The notes: generated from the letters alone by a model not told the origin. Shown: positions 42,501-50,229, counted from the first letter of the stretch. The stretch is 56,675 nucleotides of DNA from Methylomonas sp. (GCA_026988195.1 JALSLS010000237.1:1-56675), one strand, 5' to 3'. Program-made: numbers and translations.

Positions 42501-43631
42501 GCGCATCATCCGATAAATTTCAACCAAGGCCTCCAATCTATTAGTCGAAGAGTCTGCCCTCATTGCATTTGAAATATAAGGCCCTCTATCAAGGTCATTT
42601 ACATATAACACTTCGATATCAGTTACGCCTGCATCAAGCAAGGCCAGGACCAACTCTTCAGTTAGCTCATCATTAACATTTGCAATCAATTCACCTGTTG
42701 ATTGATCAACGATGTTGTGACTTAAAACCTTGCCATATAAATATTCTTTAGGCACATCAATTTCAGAGATGTTTGCTTTATTCATCTTCCTGATGTGTTT
42801 AGCCGTTACCCTACGCCCTTCTTCAACAACTACTTCACCATCATACTTAATATCAAATACAGTCATTTCCCCCCGTAAACGCTCAGGAATAATATGATAC
42901 TTAATACTATCAGACCCTAAAGTGAACTTATTTGTTTCGAAGAACATTTTTATCATGTCTTCATTGTCATACCCTAGCGCACGCAATAAAATGGTTGCCG
43001 GTATTTTACGACGCCTATCAATTCTTACATAAACAGCGTCTTTGTGGTCAAATTCAAAATCTAACCAAGAGCCACGGTAAGGAATAACCCTGGCATTAAA
43101 TAATAATTTCCCAGAGGAGTGTGTTTTACCTTTATCATGATCAAAGAAAACACCCGGGGATCTATGTAATTGAGATACGATAACTCTTTCTGTACCATTA
43201 ATTACAAAAGTACCATTCTCAGTCATTAATGGAAGCTCACCCATGTAAACTTCTTGCTCGCGTATATCCTTAACAACCTTAGCTGTTACCGGAGCATCTT
43301 TATCATATATAACTAAACGAACGAGTACTCTTAGGGGCGCTGCAAATGTAGCACCACGCTGTTGACATTCTCTTACATCAAAAGTAGGCTCACCTAATCT
43401 ATATTTAACATATTCAAGCACTGCATAGCCTGAGTGGCTTACAATAGGAAACACACTAGAAAATGCTCCATGCAAGCCACGTTCCAACCTTTTTTTAGGT
43501 TGAATGCCGTCTTGTAAAAAACCAGCATATGAGTTTATTTGGGTTGCTAATAAGTAGGGTACCTCAAGTACCTCATCAGCTTTTCCAAAATTATTACGAA
43601 TACGTTTTTTTTCGGTAAAAGAATAGGCCAT
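39561..43631 (-). CDS. rpoB: RNA polymerase beta subunit
   Basis: 1356 aa from the ATG at 43631, giving MAYSFTEKKRIRNNFGK as in E. coli; seven upstream in-frame codons lack homology. The rifampicin-binding region FGSSQLSQFMDQNNPLSQVTHKRRVSALGPGGL carries the sensitive residues throughout. KMAGRHGNKGVIS is the conserved catalytic-cleft motif. It follows rplL by about 186 bp containing two regulatory hairpins. Confidence 0.99.
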   Translation of the reverse strand: MAYSFTEKKRIRNNFGKADEVLEVPYLLATQINSYAGFLQDGIQPKKRLERGLHGAFSSVFPIVSHSGYAVLEYVKYRLGEPTFDVRECQQRGATFAAPLRVLVRLVIYDKDAPVTAKVVKDIREQEVYMGELPLMTENGTFVINGTERVIVSQLHRSPGVFFDHDKGKTHSSGKLLFNARVIPYRGSWLDFEFDHKDAVYVRIDRRRKIPATILLRALGYDNEDMIKMFFETNKFTLGSDSIKYHIIPERLRGEMTVFDIKYDGEVVVEEGRRVTAKHIRKMNKANISEIDVPKEYLYGKVLSHNIVDQSTGELIANVNDELTEELVLALLDAGVTDIEVLYVNDLDRGPYISNAMRADSSTNRLEALVEIYRMMRPGEPPTKDSAENLFSNLFFTSDRYDLSAVGRMKFNRRLGREETEGEGTLSKDDIVDVLKELISIRNGNGVVDDIDHLGNRRVRSVGEMIENQFRVGLVRVERAVRERLTLADSEGYMPQEIINAKPVSAAVKEFFGSSQLSQFMDQNNPLSQVTHKRRVSALGPGGLARERAGFEVRDVHTTHYGRVCPIETPEGPNIGLINSLSVYARTNSYGFLETPYRKIENGKVTDQVDYLSAIEEGDFVIAQSSVPINEHGRLEEGLVPARHKDEFTLASSESVQYMDVSSKQIVSIAASIIPFLEHDDANRALMGSNMQRQAVPTLRAEKPLVGTGMERVVAKDSGVSVVARRGGIIETVDAARIVVKVSDSETIEGVPSVDIYNLTKYTRSNQNTCINQKPLVMPGDIVNLGDILADGPSTDIGELALGQNMRIAFMPWNGYNFEDSILVSERVVKEDRFTTIHIEEKTCVARETKHSPEEITADIPNVSEDALSKLDESGIVYVGAEVKGGDILVGKVTPKGETQLTPEEKLLRAIFGEKAADVKDTSLRVPGSIRATVIDVQVFTRDGVGKDKRALEIEEAEIKRYKKDLDDQLKIIELDIFDRIAVMLLGQKTETGIADIKKGTELTQDILDGALKSDWLKIKVQDEDINVQLESVAAQIEQQRKEFDARFESKRTKITMGDDLAPGVLKMVKVYLAVKKRIQPGDKMAGRHGNKGVISQIVPVEDMPYTADGNPIDILLNPLGVPSRMNVGQILETHLGWAASGLGVKIGKMLEAQAKVVEIRQFLDKIYNHSGKKEDLDSFSDLEILEMAGNLVRGVPMATPVFDGASEKEIKAMLRLADLPESGQITLYDGLTGEPFERKITVGYMYMLKLNHLVDDKMHARSTGPYSLVTQQPLGGKAQFGGQRFGEMEVWALEAYGAAYTLQEMLTVKSDDVNGRTKMYKNIVDGNHTMDPGMPESFNVLIKEIRSLAVNIELE

Positions 43632-43722
43632 ATTTTCCATACCTTTCATCAAGGATTGTTTAACATTACGACCAAAACCAGCTCTGGCTGAGTGGTTTAG
43701 GTATGACTTACTGCAAACAGTA

Positions 43723-43754
43723 AAAGGCCGATGACATTTCTACCATCAGCCCTT
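43723..43754 (-). terminator. rplL-rpoB attenuator hairpin
   Basis: On the minus strand AAGGGCTGATG pairs over 11 bp with CATCGGCCTTT and is followed by TTACTGTTT. Its position equals that of the partial terminator known between rplL and rpoB in E. coli, which lets only a fraction of polymerases through. Confidence 0.7.
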
Positions 43755-43766
43755 CCTTTTGCCAGA

Positions 43767-43800
43767 CTTTGATTGCTTAATATAAAGAAAACAATCAAAG
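43767..43800 (-). promoter_or_regulatory. Hairpin between rplL and rpoB (possible RNase III site)
   Basis: CTTTGATTG at 43767-43775 pairs perfectly with CAATCAAAG at 43792-43800. In E. coli an RNase III site lies in the same gap. The order here is rplL, this stem, then the attenuator hairpin. A processing role is inferred from position. Confidence 0.5.
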
Positions 43801-43817
43801 CCCTCTATCAATCAAAT

Positions 43818-44189
43818 TTATTTGATTTCAGCACTTGCGCCCGCTTCTTCAAGCGTTTTTACAACTTCTTCAGCGTCAGCTTTACTTACGCCCTCTTTCA
43901 CTGTACTTGGTACTCCTTCAACCGCAGCTTTTGCTTCTTTAAGACCTAGGCCTGTAATAGCACGCACAGCCTTAATAACAGCAACTTTCTTTTCACCGAA
44001 TGAAGTCATAACAACATCAAATTCAGTTTGTTCAGCAGCTGCACCGGCATCACCGCCTGCAGCAGGGGCAGCAGCAGCAACAGCAGCTGTTACACCAAAT
44101 TTCTCTTCCATCGCTGAAATTAAGTCAACGATTTCCATAACAGTCATGTTAGATACTGCTTCTAAAATATCTTCTTGTGAGATAGCCAT
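43818..44189 (-). CDS. rplL: 50S ribosomal protein L7/L12
   Basis: 123 aa. The N-terminal dimerisation domain (ISQEDILEAVSNMTVMEIVDLISAMEEKFGV), an alanine/glycine hinge and the C-terminal factor-binding domain (EKKVAVIKAVRAITGLGLKEAKAAVEGVP) are in order. Multiple copies on L10 form the stalk that recruits EF-Tu and EF-G. Confidence 0.98.
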   Translation of the reverse strand: MAISQEDILEAVSNMTVMEIVDLISAMEEKFGVTAAVAAAAPAAGGDAGAAAEQTEFDVVMTSFGEKKVAVIKAVRAITGLGLKEAKAAVEGVPSTVKEGVSKADAEEVVKTLEEAGASAEIK

Positions 44190-44237
44190 TGTACGATATT
44201 CCTCTAAAATAATAGATTTTAAACTGGTTAATTAAGC

Positions 44238-44747
44238 TTATGCAGCTTCTGCTTCTGCTTCTTGCTTCTGATCTCTGACAGCAGCTATAGTACGCACTAA
44301 TTTGCCTACTGGCGCCTTCATAACAGCCATAATCAAAGCAATACCTTCGTCGCGTGTTGGCATACTTGCCAAACGAGCTAACTCAGATATATCAAGTGAT
44401 TGACCATTAAAGCCAATTACTTTAGGAACCAATTTTTCATTGGTCTTTGCAAAGTCATTGATTAATCTTGCTGCTGCGCCTGGCGCTTCCATTGAAAAAG
44501 CAAGAATTAGAGGCCCTTTTAAACCTTCTTGCATACATTCAAATTCAGTTCCTGCAACTGCACGTTTTGCCAAAGAGTTCTTAATAACTCTCAAGTAAAC
44601 GTTATTTTCTCTCGCAGTATTACGTAACTCTGTTAATTCAGAGACCGTTAACCCACGATATTCAGCCGCGACTACAGATAATGCTTTAGCAGCATACTGA
44701 GCAACTTCATCAACAACTACCTTTTTGCTATCTAGGTTTAATGCCAC
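44238..44747 (-). CDS. rplJ: 50S ribosomal protein L10
   Basis: 169 aa. DEVAQYAAKALSVVAAEYRGLTVSELTELRNTARENNVYLRVIKNSLAKRA is typical, and the C-terminal helix binds L7/L12 dimers. It is preceded by an L10 leader in a 197-bp gap and by a GGAGG ribosome binding site. Confidence 0.98.
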   Translation of the reverse strand: MALNLDSKKVVVDEVAQYAAKALSVVAAEYRGLTVSELTELRNTARENNVYLRVIKNSLAKRAVAGTEFECMQEGLKGPLILAFSMEAPGAAARLINDFAKTNEKLVPKVIGFNGQSLDISELARLASMPTRDEGIALIMAVMKAPVGKLVRTIAAVRDQKQEAEAEAA

Positions 44748-44800
44748 AGATTACCTCCGGTAATTTATCCAGACTTACATCCAGATTTAATTAAACACAC

Positions 44801-44935
44801 CTCTTCAGATGCACCTTACGGTCACTCACCAGTTTACTGGTAAAACTTCCGCCTACGTTGGTCCATAAATAATTTTACGGGTTATATTTTTCAATACCAA
44901 CGGTCTTTGACGGTTGCTAGTTAACCAGCAACCCA
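44801..44935 (-). ncRNA. Ribosomal protein L10 mRNA leader
   Basis: The minus-strand leader contains GACCAACGTAGGCGGAAG, an ACCAGTTTACTGGT palindrome (44829-44842) and CCGTAAGGTGCATCTGAAG, the conserved core of the gammaproteobacterial L10 leader where L10(L7/L12)4 binds to repress rplJL translation. A further stem GGTTGCTGG/CTAGCAACC lies at 44912-44933. Covariance matching was not possible. Confidence 0.75.
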
Positions 44936-44944
44936 AAGTTCTTT

Positions 44945-45640
44945 TTATACTTCAATACTAGTTTGATCGATCACTAAACCAGGACCCATCGTTGAAGAAA
45001 TAGCTATCTTCTTTAAATACACCCCTTTGGCAGCTGATGGTTTTGCTTTTTTCAAATCAGCAATTAGGAATTCTAAATTCTCTTTAAGAGCAACTTCATC
45101 AAATGAAACCTTGCCAATTGAACAATGGATAATCCCACCTTTTTCTGTACGATAACGTACTTGGCCAGACTTTGCATTTTTTACAGCAGTTGCAACATCA
45201 GGAGTCACCGTTCCTACTTTAGGGTTAGGCATTAAACCTCTTGGACCTAAAATCTGCCCTAATTGACCAACAACGCGCATTGCATCAGGAGAAGCAATAA
45301 CCACATCAAAATCCATCTCACCTTTCTTAACTTGGTCAGCCAAATCTTCCATACCGATTACATCCGCACCTGCTTCTTTTGCTGCATCTGCATTTGGCCC
45401 CTGTGTAAACACAGCAACACGAACAGTTTTACCCGTTCCATGTGGAAGAACAGAGGCTCCACGAACATTTTGATCAGATTTTCTTGGGTCTACACCCAAA
45501 ACAACACTAACATCAACAGACTCATTAAAGTTTTTATTGGCAAATTCCTTTAATAAAGAAACACTCTCTGTAATTGAATATTGTTTATTTGAATCAACTT
45601 TAGCTGCAATCAATTTTGCTTTTTTAGATATCTTAGCCAT
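44945..45640 (-). CDS. rplA: 50S ribosomal protein L1
   Basis: 231 aa. GASVLPHGTGKTVRVAVFTQGPNADAAKEAGADVIG and LGQILGPRGLMPNPKVGTVT are diagnostic. It forms the mobile E-site stalk, and in E. coli L1 also represses the rplKA mRNA. It immediately abuts rplK. Confidence 0.98.
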   Translation of the reverse strand: MAKISKKAKLIAAKVDSNKQYSITESVSLLKEFANKNFNESVDVSVVLGVDPRKSDQNVRGASVLPHGTGKTVRVAVFTQGPNADAAKEAGADVIGMEDLADQVKKGEMDFDVVIASPDAMRVVGQLGQILGPRGLMPNPKVGTVTPDVATAVKNAKSGQVRYRTEKGGIIHCSIGKVSFDEVALKENLEFLIADLKKAKPSAAKGVYLKKIAISSTMGPGLVIDQTSIEV

Positions 45641-46072
45641 CTATAGACCCTCCACATTCAGGCCCATGCTTCGCGCACTACCCGCTATAATTCTCACAGC
45701 TGCTTCCATATCCGCCGCATTAAGATCTTGCATTTTTGTTGTTGCAATTTCTTCTAGCTGCGCTTTTGTGACTGTTCCTACTTTGACAGTATTAGGAGTA
45801 CCACTACCTTTTGGAATTCCAGCAGCTTTCATTAACAGTACTGATGCTGGAGGTGTTTTTGTAATAAAAGTAAAACTTCTATCTGCATAAACTGTTATAA
45901 CAACAGGAATTGGAAGACCTTTTTCAACATCAGCAGTTTTTGCATTAAATGCTTTACAAAACTCCATGATATTCACACCATGCTGACCCAACGCAGGACC
46001 GACAGGGGGACTAGGATTAGCTTCACCTGCTTTTACTTGCAACTTAATATATGCTTGTATTTTTTTCGCCAT
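45641..46072 (-). CDS. rplK: 50S ribosomal protein L11
   Basis: 143 aa from the ATG at 46072 (MAKKIQAYIKLQVKAGEANPSPPVGPALGQHGVN), preceded by GGAGAG; the upstream extension of the frame is not homologous. It forms the GTPase-associated centre and is needed for RelA activation. The 97-bp gap to nusG holds a terminator-like hairpin and a short leader that may contain the L1 operator. Confidence 0.98.
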   Translation of the reverse strand: MAKKIQAYIKLQVKAGEANPSPPVGPALGQHGVNIMEFCKAFNAKTADVEKGLPIPVVITVYADRSFTFITKTPPASVLLMKAAGIPKGSGTPNTVKVGTVTKAQLEEIATTKMQDLNAADMEAAVRIIAGSARSMGLNVEGL

Positions 46073-46121
46073 TTTACTCTCCAAACGGGTGCAAACGCTT
46101 TCCAGCTCCCCAAGATACAAA

Positions 46122-46154
46122 AATCCCTGCCCTTTTATTAAGAGGGCAGGGATT
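46122..46154 (-). terminator. Terminator-like hairpin between nusG and rplK
   Basis: A perfect 12-bp stem AATCCCTGCCCT/AGGGCAGGGATT with a nine-base loop, followed on the minus strand by TTTTG. It starts 16 bp after the nusG stop. It looks like a genuine intrinsic terminator and separates secE-nusG from rplKAJL-rpoBC. Confidence 0.8.
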
Positions 46155-46169
46155 CATTTTAATTCTATT

Positions 46170-46703
46170 TTATAATTTTTCTACCTGACCAAATTCCAAC
46201 TCAACTGGAGTTGATCTACCAAAGATCAAAACAGAAATTTTTAATCTACTTTTCTCGTAATTTACTTCTTCAATGTTGCCATTAAAATCTTTGAATGGCC
46301 CATCAATAACTCGAATCGTTTCACCTACCTCAAATAAAACTTTCGGCCTTGGCTTATTCACACCCTCTTCTACTCGATTCAAAATCGCTTCAGCTTCTTT
46401 ATCTGAAATCGGCGCAGGCCTATCAGTTGTACCACCAATAAACCCTAAAACTCTTGGTATATTTCTTACCAAATGCCATGTTTCATCCGTCAATTCCATT
46501 TGAACCAAAACATAACCAGGAAAAAACTTTCTTTCACTCTTGCGTTGCTGCCCCATCCTCATCTCAACAACTTCTTCTGTTGGTACCAAAATCTTTCCAA
46601 AATGATCTTGCACCCCTTCTAGCTCTATCTTTTCCTCTAAAGCCAACTTAACCTTATTCTCAAAATTTGAATAAGCATGGATCACATACCACCTAAGAGC
46701 CAT
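46170..46703 (-). CDS. nusG: Transcription termination/antitermination protein NusG
   Basis: 177 aa. The NGN domain starts RWYVIHAYSNFENKVKLALEE and includes RKFFPGYVLVQMELTDETWHLVRNIPRVLGF; the C-terminal KOW domain is FEVGETIRVIDGPFKDFNGNIEEV. It couples RNA polymerase to Rho and to ribosomal S10. It lies three bases after secE. Confidence 0.98.
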   Translation of the reverse strand: MALRWYVIHAYSNFENKVKLALEEKIELEGVQDHFGKILVPTEEVVEMRMGQQRKSERKFFPGYVLVQMELTDETWHLVRNIPRVLGFIGGTTDRPAPISDKEAEAILNRVEEGVNKPRPKVLFEVGETIRVIDGPFKDFNGNIEEVNYEKSRLKISVLIFGRSTPVELEFGQVEKL

Positions 46704-46706
46704 TAC

Positions 46707-47093
46707 TTAACTCCCTTGACCGGTTAAAGATTTAACGATGGACAATAGACCCCAGTCTAAAAGCCACAAGATCAACCCAACAATAAAAACCATTCCAAAC
46801 ACTAAAAGCGTTGTTCTTACTGTTTCTTCTCTTGTTGGCCAGACAACCTTTCTGACTTCCTGCTTTGCTTCTAGAGCAAACTCCCAAATATTGTGCCCTA
46901 CAGCTGTGGTAAACATAATACTTACTGCAACCAATATAATCGCCACTAGCGCTATCACTCTATATAAAAGTGTAAACCCTGCTACATCAGAGAAATAATA
47001 AAAGCCTGCGACCCCAGCCACCACTAATATTAGTGACAAACCATGTTTTACAACATCAAAACTATTTGACGCTTCTTCTGCCTGTGCATTCAT
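46707..47093 (-). CDS. secE: Preprotein translocase subunit SecE
   Basis: 128 aa from the ATG at 47093; the longer frame would run into tRNA-Trp. Three hydrophobic helices are visible (LSLILVVAGVAGFYYF, VIALVAIILVAVSIMF, LLVFGMVFIVGLILWLL) with the essential EVRKVVWPTREETVRTTL amphipathic segment before the last. No clear Shine-Dalgarno sequence is present. It is co-oriented with the four upstream tRNAs. Confidence 0.96.
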   Translation of the reverse strand: MNAQAEEASNSFDVVKHGLSLILVVAGVAGFYYFSDVAGFTLLYRVIALVAIILVAVSIMFTTAVGHNIWEFALEAKQEVRKVVWPTREETVRTTLLVFGMVFIVGLILWLLDWGLLSIVKSLTGQGS

Positions 47094-47132
47094 TTGAAAA
47101 ATTGGAAAAAAATTATTGAGTACCTTTCTGAA

Positions 47133-47208
47133 TGGCAGGCCAGGAGGGACTCGAACCCACAACCTGCGGTTTTGGAGACCGCTGCTCTACCAATTGAGCC
47201 ACTGACCT
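47133..47208 (-). tRNA. tRNA-Trp (CCA)
   Basis: 76 nt with an encoded 3' CCA. The acceptor stem AGGTCAG/CTGGCCT pairs fully (one G-U), the anticodon loop is CTCCAAA, and the T-arm is GTGGGTTCGAGTCCC. It lies between tRNA-Thr and secE. Confidence 0.96.
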
Positions 47209-47311
47209 ATTCAGAAACCGTAAAGAACTAATGATTCTATCTTATAAATCACACCACTGCAATCTTTATTTAACAGAACCTATTTTGAAATCAAGCATCC
47301 CCAGTCTATTC

Positions 47312-47387
<76 letters not shown>

Positions 47388-47404
47388 GCTCGATATTTTA
47401 GAAT

Positions 47405-47478
47405 TGGAGCGGGTGATGGGAATCGAACCCACATAATCAGCTTGGAAGGCTGGAGTTCTACCACTGAACTACACCCGC
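47405..47478 (-). tRNA. tRNA-Gly (TCC)
   Basis: 74 nt with encoded CCA. Acceptor GCGGGTG/CACCCGC, anticodon loop CTTCCAA, T-arm TGGGTTCGATTCCCA. It lies 17 bp from tRNA-Thr. Confidence 0.96.
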
Positions 47479-47496
47479 ATTTTCCTAATGGAAAGA

Positions 47497-47581
47497 TGGT
47501 GGAGGGGGGAGGATTCGAACCTCCGAAGGCTGAGCCGTCAGATTTACAGTCTGATCCCTTTGGCCGCTCGGGAACCCCTCC
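47497..47581 (-). tRNA. tRNA-Tyr (GTA)
   Basis: 85 nt with encoded CCA and a long variable arm. Acceptor GGAGGGG/CCCCTCC, anticodon loop CTGTAAA. It is first in the Tyr-Gly-Thr-Trp series, just downstream of a strong promoter. Confidence 0.96.
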
Positions 47582-47591
47582 TGAACTGCAT

Positions 47592-47620
47592 ATTATGAAC
47601 AACCTCTACCCATGAGTCAA
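47592..47620 (-). promoter_or_regulatory. Sigma70 promoter of the tRNA-secE-nusG unit
   Basis: TTGACT (47615-47620) and CATAAT (47592-47597) on the minus strand are exactly 17 bp apart, with the -10 box ending ten bases before tRNA-Tyr. Upstream is an A/T-rich run resembling an UP element, as expected for a stable-RNA promoter. Confidence 0.82.
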
Positions 47621-47684
47621 CCTTTTTTTAAAAAAAGTTCTTTTCATAACGCTTTATTTGCATACTTCTTATTACCACACTACC

Positions 47685-47848
47685 TATACTTCGCGCGGTC
47701 ACGACTGCGGATTTCTAACCGCTGAGTTTTTGCCAATAGCTGCGTTGCCGAAACAGTTACGTAGCTTGCTATATGCCTGTTTCAGCGCCTTGTTATCGAC
47801 AAAAATCAGCAGCTTATAAACTCCGCATCCGTGACAGCGCGAAGTATA
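47685..47848. repeat. Hairpin repeat family C, copy 2
   Basis: About 164 bp, inverted relative to the copy at 2053-2216. The outer arms TACTTCGCGCGGTCACG and CGTGACAGCGCGAAGTA are flanked by TA. The inner stem around GAAACAG/CTGTTTC carries a variant of the shared tip at 47757-47777 (complement of GGCATATAGCAAGCTACG). It starts 21 bp beyond the pth stop and upstream of the tRNA promoter, so it may also end the pth transcript. Nothing else is seen between pth and tRNA-Tyr. Confidence 0.78.
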
Positions 47849-47868
47849 GTAAATTTATTCCAGTAACT

Positions 47869-48432
47869 TTATTTCTTATTCAAGCTATTCATAACGCGCG
47901 ACACATCCCCCGCCACAAGAGCATCAATCTGAGAATTTAGGCGCACAAAAGAATCATCTAAAACACCTCGATCTTGCTTTGAAAACGCTGATAGCACATA
48001 ATCAGCAACGCTCTTCCCAGCTACCGGACGACCAATTCCCACCCTTATTCGATAGAAGTCTTTTTCACCCAGCTTTTCAATAATATCTCTTAAGCCATTA
48101 TGCCCAGCATGCCCCCCGCCTTTCTTAAGCTTTACAACCCCAAGCTCCAGATCCAGCTCATCATGCACAACAACAATCTCTTCAGTCTTTATCTTGTAAT
48201 ACCTAGCGATAGAACCAACAGCCAAACCACTCCTGTTCATAAATGCCTGAGGTTTCAGCAAGATCACCTTATTACTTCCAGCAAGGTAACTCGCAACAAC
48301 TCCGTTAAACCTTACCTCGTTTGACCAACTCGCCCCACTCGCCAAGTCATCTAAATACAAAAACCCAGCATTATGCCGGGTTTTATCGTACTTTGACCCT
48401 GGGTTTCCAAGGCCAACTATAAGCTTTATCAT
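47869..48432 (-). CDS. pth: Peptidyl-tRNA hydrolase
   Basis: 187 aa. KLIVGLGNPGSKYDKTRHNAGF carries the catalytic histidine in TRHNAG; LLKPQAFMNRSGLAV and VVHDELDLELGVVKLKKGGGHAGHNGLRDI complete the active site. It recycles peptidyl-tRNAs released from stalled ribosomes. It follows rplY as in many gammaproteobacteria. Confidence 0.97.
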   Translation of the reverse strand: MIKLIVGLGNPGSKYDKTRHNAGFLYLDDLASGASWSNEVRFNGVVASYLAGSNKVILLKPQAFMNRSGLAVGSIARYYKIKTEEIVVVHDELDLELGVVKLKKGGGHAGHNGLRDIIEKLGEKDFYRIRVGIGRPVAGKSVADYVLSAFSKQDRGVLDDSFVRLNSQIDALVAGDVSRVMNSLNKK

Positions 48433-48455
48433 CTCAAGCCTTAACCATACAGCGA

Positions 48456-49097
48456 CTAACTCTCTTCTGTGGGCTCTTCAGCATCATCAGACGAACCTTC
48501 ATCTTCAACCTCAGCTTTCACTTTATTTTTTACAACCTGAGCAACAGGAAGATCATGATCAAGCCCTTGTGCCAAAACAGGAATCTCAACACCAGTCGGC
48601 AATACCAAATCTGTCAAATGCACAGCAGAACCAATTTCAACTGCTTCCAAGTCAACACTGATAAATTCAGGCAACACGGCAGGCAAACAACTCACCTCAA
48701 CATCAACCATCGAATGAGTAACAACCCCACCCGCCTTCACACCGACACAAATATCCTCATTGATAAAATGAAGAGGGACATGCACTCTTAGCAAATGAGT
48801 CTCATCAATACGCAAAAAATCCATATGCATAATCTGATTCTTTGCAGGGTGACGCTGAATAGCTTTCAATATAACTTTCTCAGTTTTGCCATCAACAGCC
48901 AAATCTAAAACATGAGAATAAACAGCCTCATGATCTAAATGCTTAATCACATCATTATGATCCAACACCACTGACTGCGGAGAAACCTCTCCACCATAAA
49001 CTACCGCCGGCACACTTCCACTTCGACGTAACGCTCTTGCTGTAGTCTTACCCGATAAATCACGACTTTCAGCAACAAATTCAAATACACTAGACAT
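48456..49097 (-). CDS. rplY: 50S ribosomal protein L25 (general stress protein Ctc form)
   Basis: 213 aa from the ATG at 49097 (MSSVFEFVAESRDLSGKTTARALRR), with GGAG upstream. This is the long form: an N-terminal 5S rRNA-binding domain (KTTARALRRSGSVPAVVYGG, HPAKNQIMHMDFLRID) and a C-terminal beta domain ending in an acidic tail, DEGSSDDAEEPTEES. It lies between prs and pth. Confidence 0.96.
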   Translation of the reverse strand: MSSVFEFVAESRDLSGKTTARALRRSGSVPAVVYGGEVSPQSVVLDHNDVIKHLDHEAVYSHVLDLAVDGKTEKVILKAIQRHPAKNQIMHMDFLRIDETHLLRVHVPLHFINEDICVGVKAGGVVTHSMVDVEVSCLPAVLPEFISVDLEAVEIGSAVHLTDLVLPTGVEIPVLAQGLDHDLPVAQVVKNKVKAEVEDEGSSDDAEEPTEES

Positions 49098-49153
49098 CTT
49101 TTTCTCCAATCTTGCTTTCAAGCAATTCTATATAAATACGACCAAACCAAAAC

Positions 49154-50107
49154 CTAATCAACATAAAGCGAACTCACCGACTCACTCTCAGTGATTCGCC
49201 TTATTGTTTCGGCCAACATTTCTGCAACACTTAACTGTCTTATCTTTTTAATTGACAACAACTCATCACTCAGCGGTATTGTGTCTGTGACTATCAACTC
49301 ATCTAACACTGAGTTTCTAACATTTTCCGCCGCAGCCCCCGACAAAACAGGATGAGTACAATACGCAACAACCCTTACCGCCCCCTGTTTTTTTAATGCC
49401 TTAGCAGCACTACACAAGGTACCAGCAGTATCAACTAGATCGTCAATCATCACACATGTTCGCCCTGACACATCCCCGATAATATGCATAATCTCTGAAA
49501 CATTTGCCTTTGGTCGTCTTTTGTCAATAATAGCCAAATCAGCATCACCTAGCCGCTTTGCCAGAGCCCTAGCCCTAACAACACCACCCACATCAGGGGA
49601 TACCACTATTACATTTTCATACTTCTGTCGCCAAACATCACCCAGCAACAAAGGTGACGCATAAACATTATCAACAGGAATATCAAAAAAACCTTGAATT
49701 TGATCTGCATGCAAATCAACCGTCAAGACCCTATCAGCTCCCGCCGTATCAAGCATATTTGCAACTAATTTTGCAGTAATTGGTACTCTCGCTGAACGAG
49801 AACGCCTATCCTGACGAGCATAACCATAATAAGGAATAACGGCCGTTATCCGCGAAGCTGACGCCCTCTTTAGCGCGTCAATCATCACCAGCAACTCCAT
49901 TAAGTGCTCGTTAGCAGGAGAGCAGGTTGGCTGAATAATAAATACATCTCGCCCCCTTACATTCTCCTCAATTTCTACCGTTATTTCCCCATCACTAAAT
50001 CGAGAGACAGTTGCCATGCCTAAGCGCATGTTTAACTTCCTCACTATACCTTCAGATAAGGCTCTATTAGCATTACCAGAAAATACCATCATAGAAGTAT
50101 CTTGCAT
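49154..50107 (-). CDS. prs: Ribose-phosphate pyrophosphokinase
   Basis: 317 aa. MMVFSGNANRALSEGIVRKL, FSDGEITVEIEENVRGRDVFI, YYGYARQDRRSRSARVPI and the PRPP-binding loop CVMIDDLVDTAGTL are intact. It makes PRPP for nucleotide, histidine and tryptophan synthesis. It is preceded by tRNA-Gln, an arrangement common in gammaproteobacteria. Confidence 0.98.
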   Translation of the reverse strand: MQDTSMMVFSGNANRALSEGIVRKLNMRLGMATVSRFSDGEITVEIEENVRGRDVFIIQPTCSPANEHLMELLVMIDALKRASASRITAVIPYYGYARQDRRSRSARVPITAKLVANMLDTAGADRVLTVDLHADQIQGFFDIPVDNVYASPLLLGDVWRQKYENVIVVSPDVGGVVRARALAKRLGDADLAIIDKRRPKANVSEIMHIIGDVSGRTCVMIDDLVDTAGTLCSAAKALKKQGAVRVVAYCTHPVLSGAAAENVRNSVLDELIVTDTIPLSDELLSIKKIRQLSVAEMLAETIRRITESESVSSLYVD

Positions 50108-50145
50108 TTAAGCACTCCGCTTGATTTTTATATTGGAGATTAAAT

Positions 50146-50220
50146 TGGCTGGGCTGCCAGGATTCGAACCTGGGTATGCGGAGATCAAAACCCCGTGCCT
50201 TACCGCTTGGCGACAGCCCA
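50146..50220 (-). tRNA. tRNA-Gln (TTG)
   Basis: 75 nt with encoded CCA. Acceptor TGGGCTG/CAGCCCA, anticodon loop TTTTGAT, T-arm CCAGGTTCGAATCCTGG. It lies nine bases after ispE and is probably processed from the ispE-prs transcript. Confidence 0.96.
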
Positions 50221-50229
50221 ATAATTGAT

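Noticed and set aside
43822..44235. 137-aa frame opposite rplL
   Set aside because: Antisense of the alanine-rich rplL; composition is explained entirely by the L7/L12 codons.
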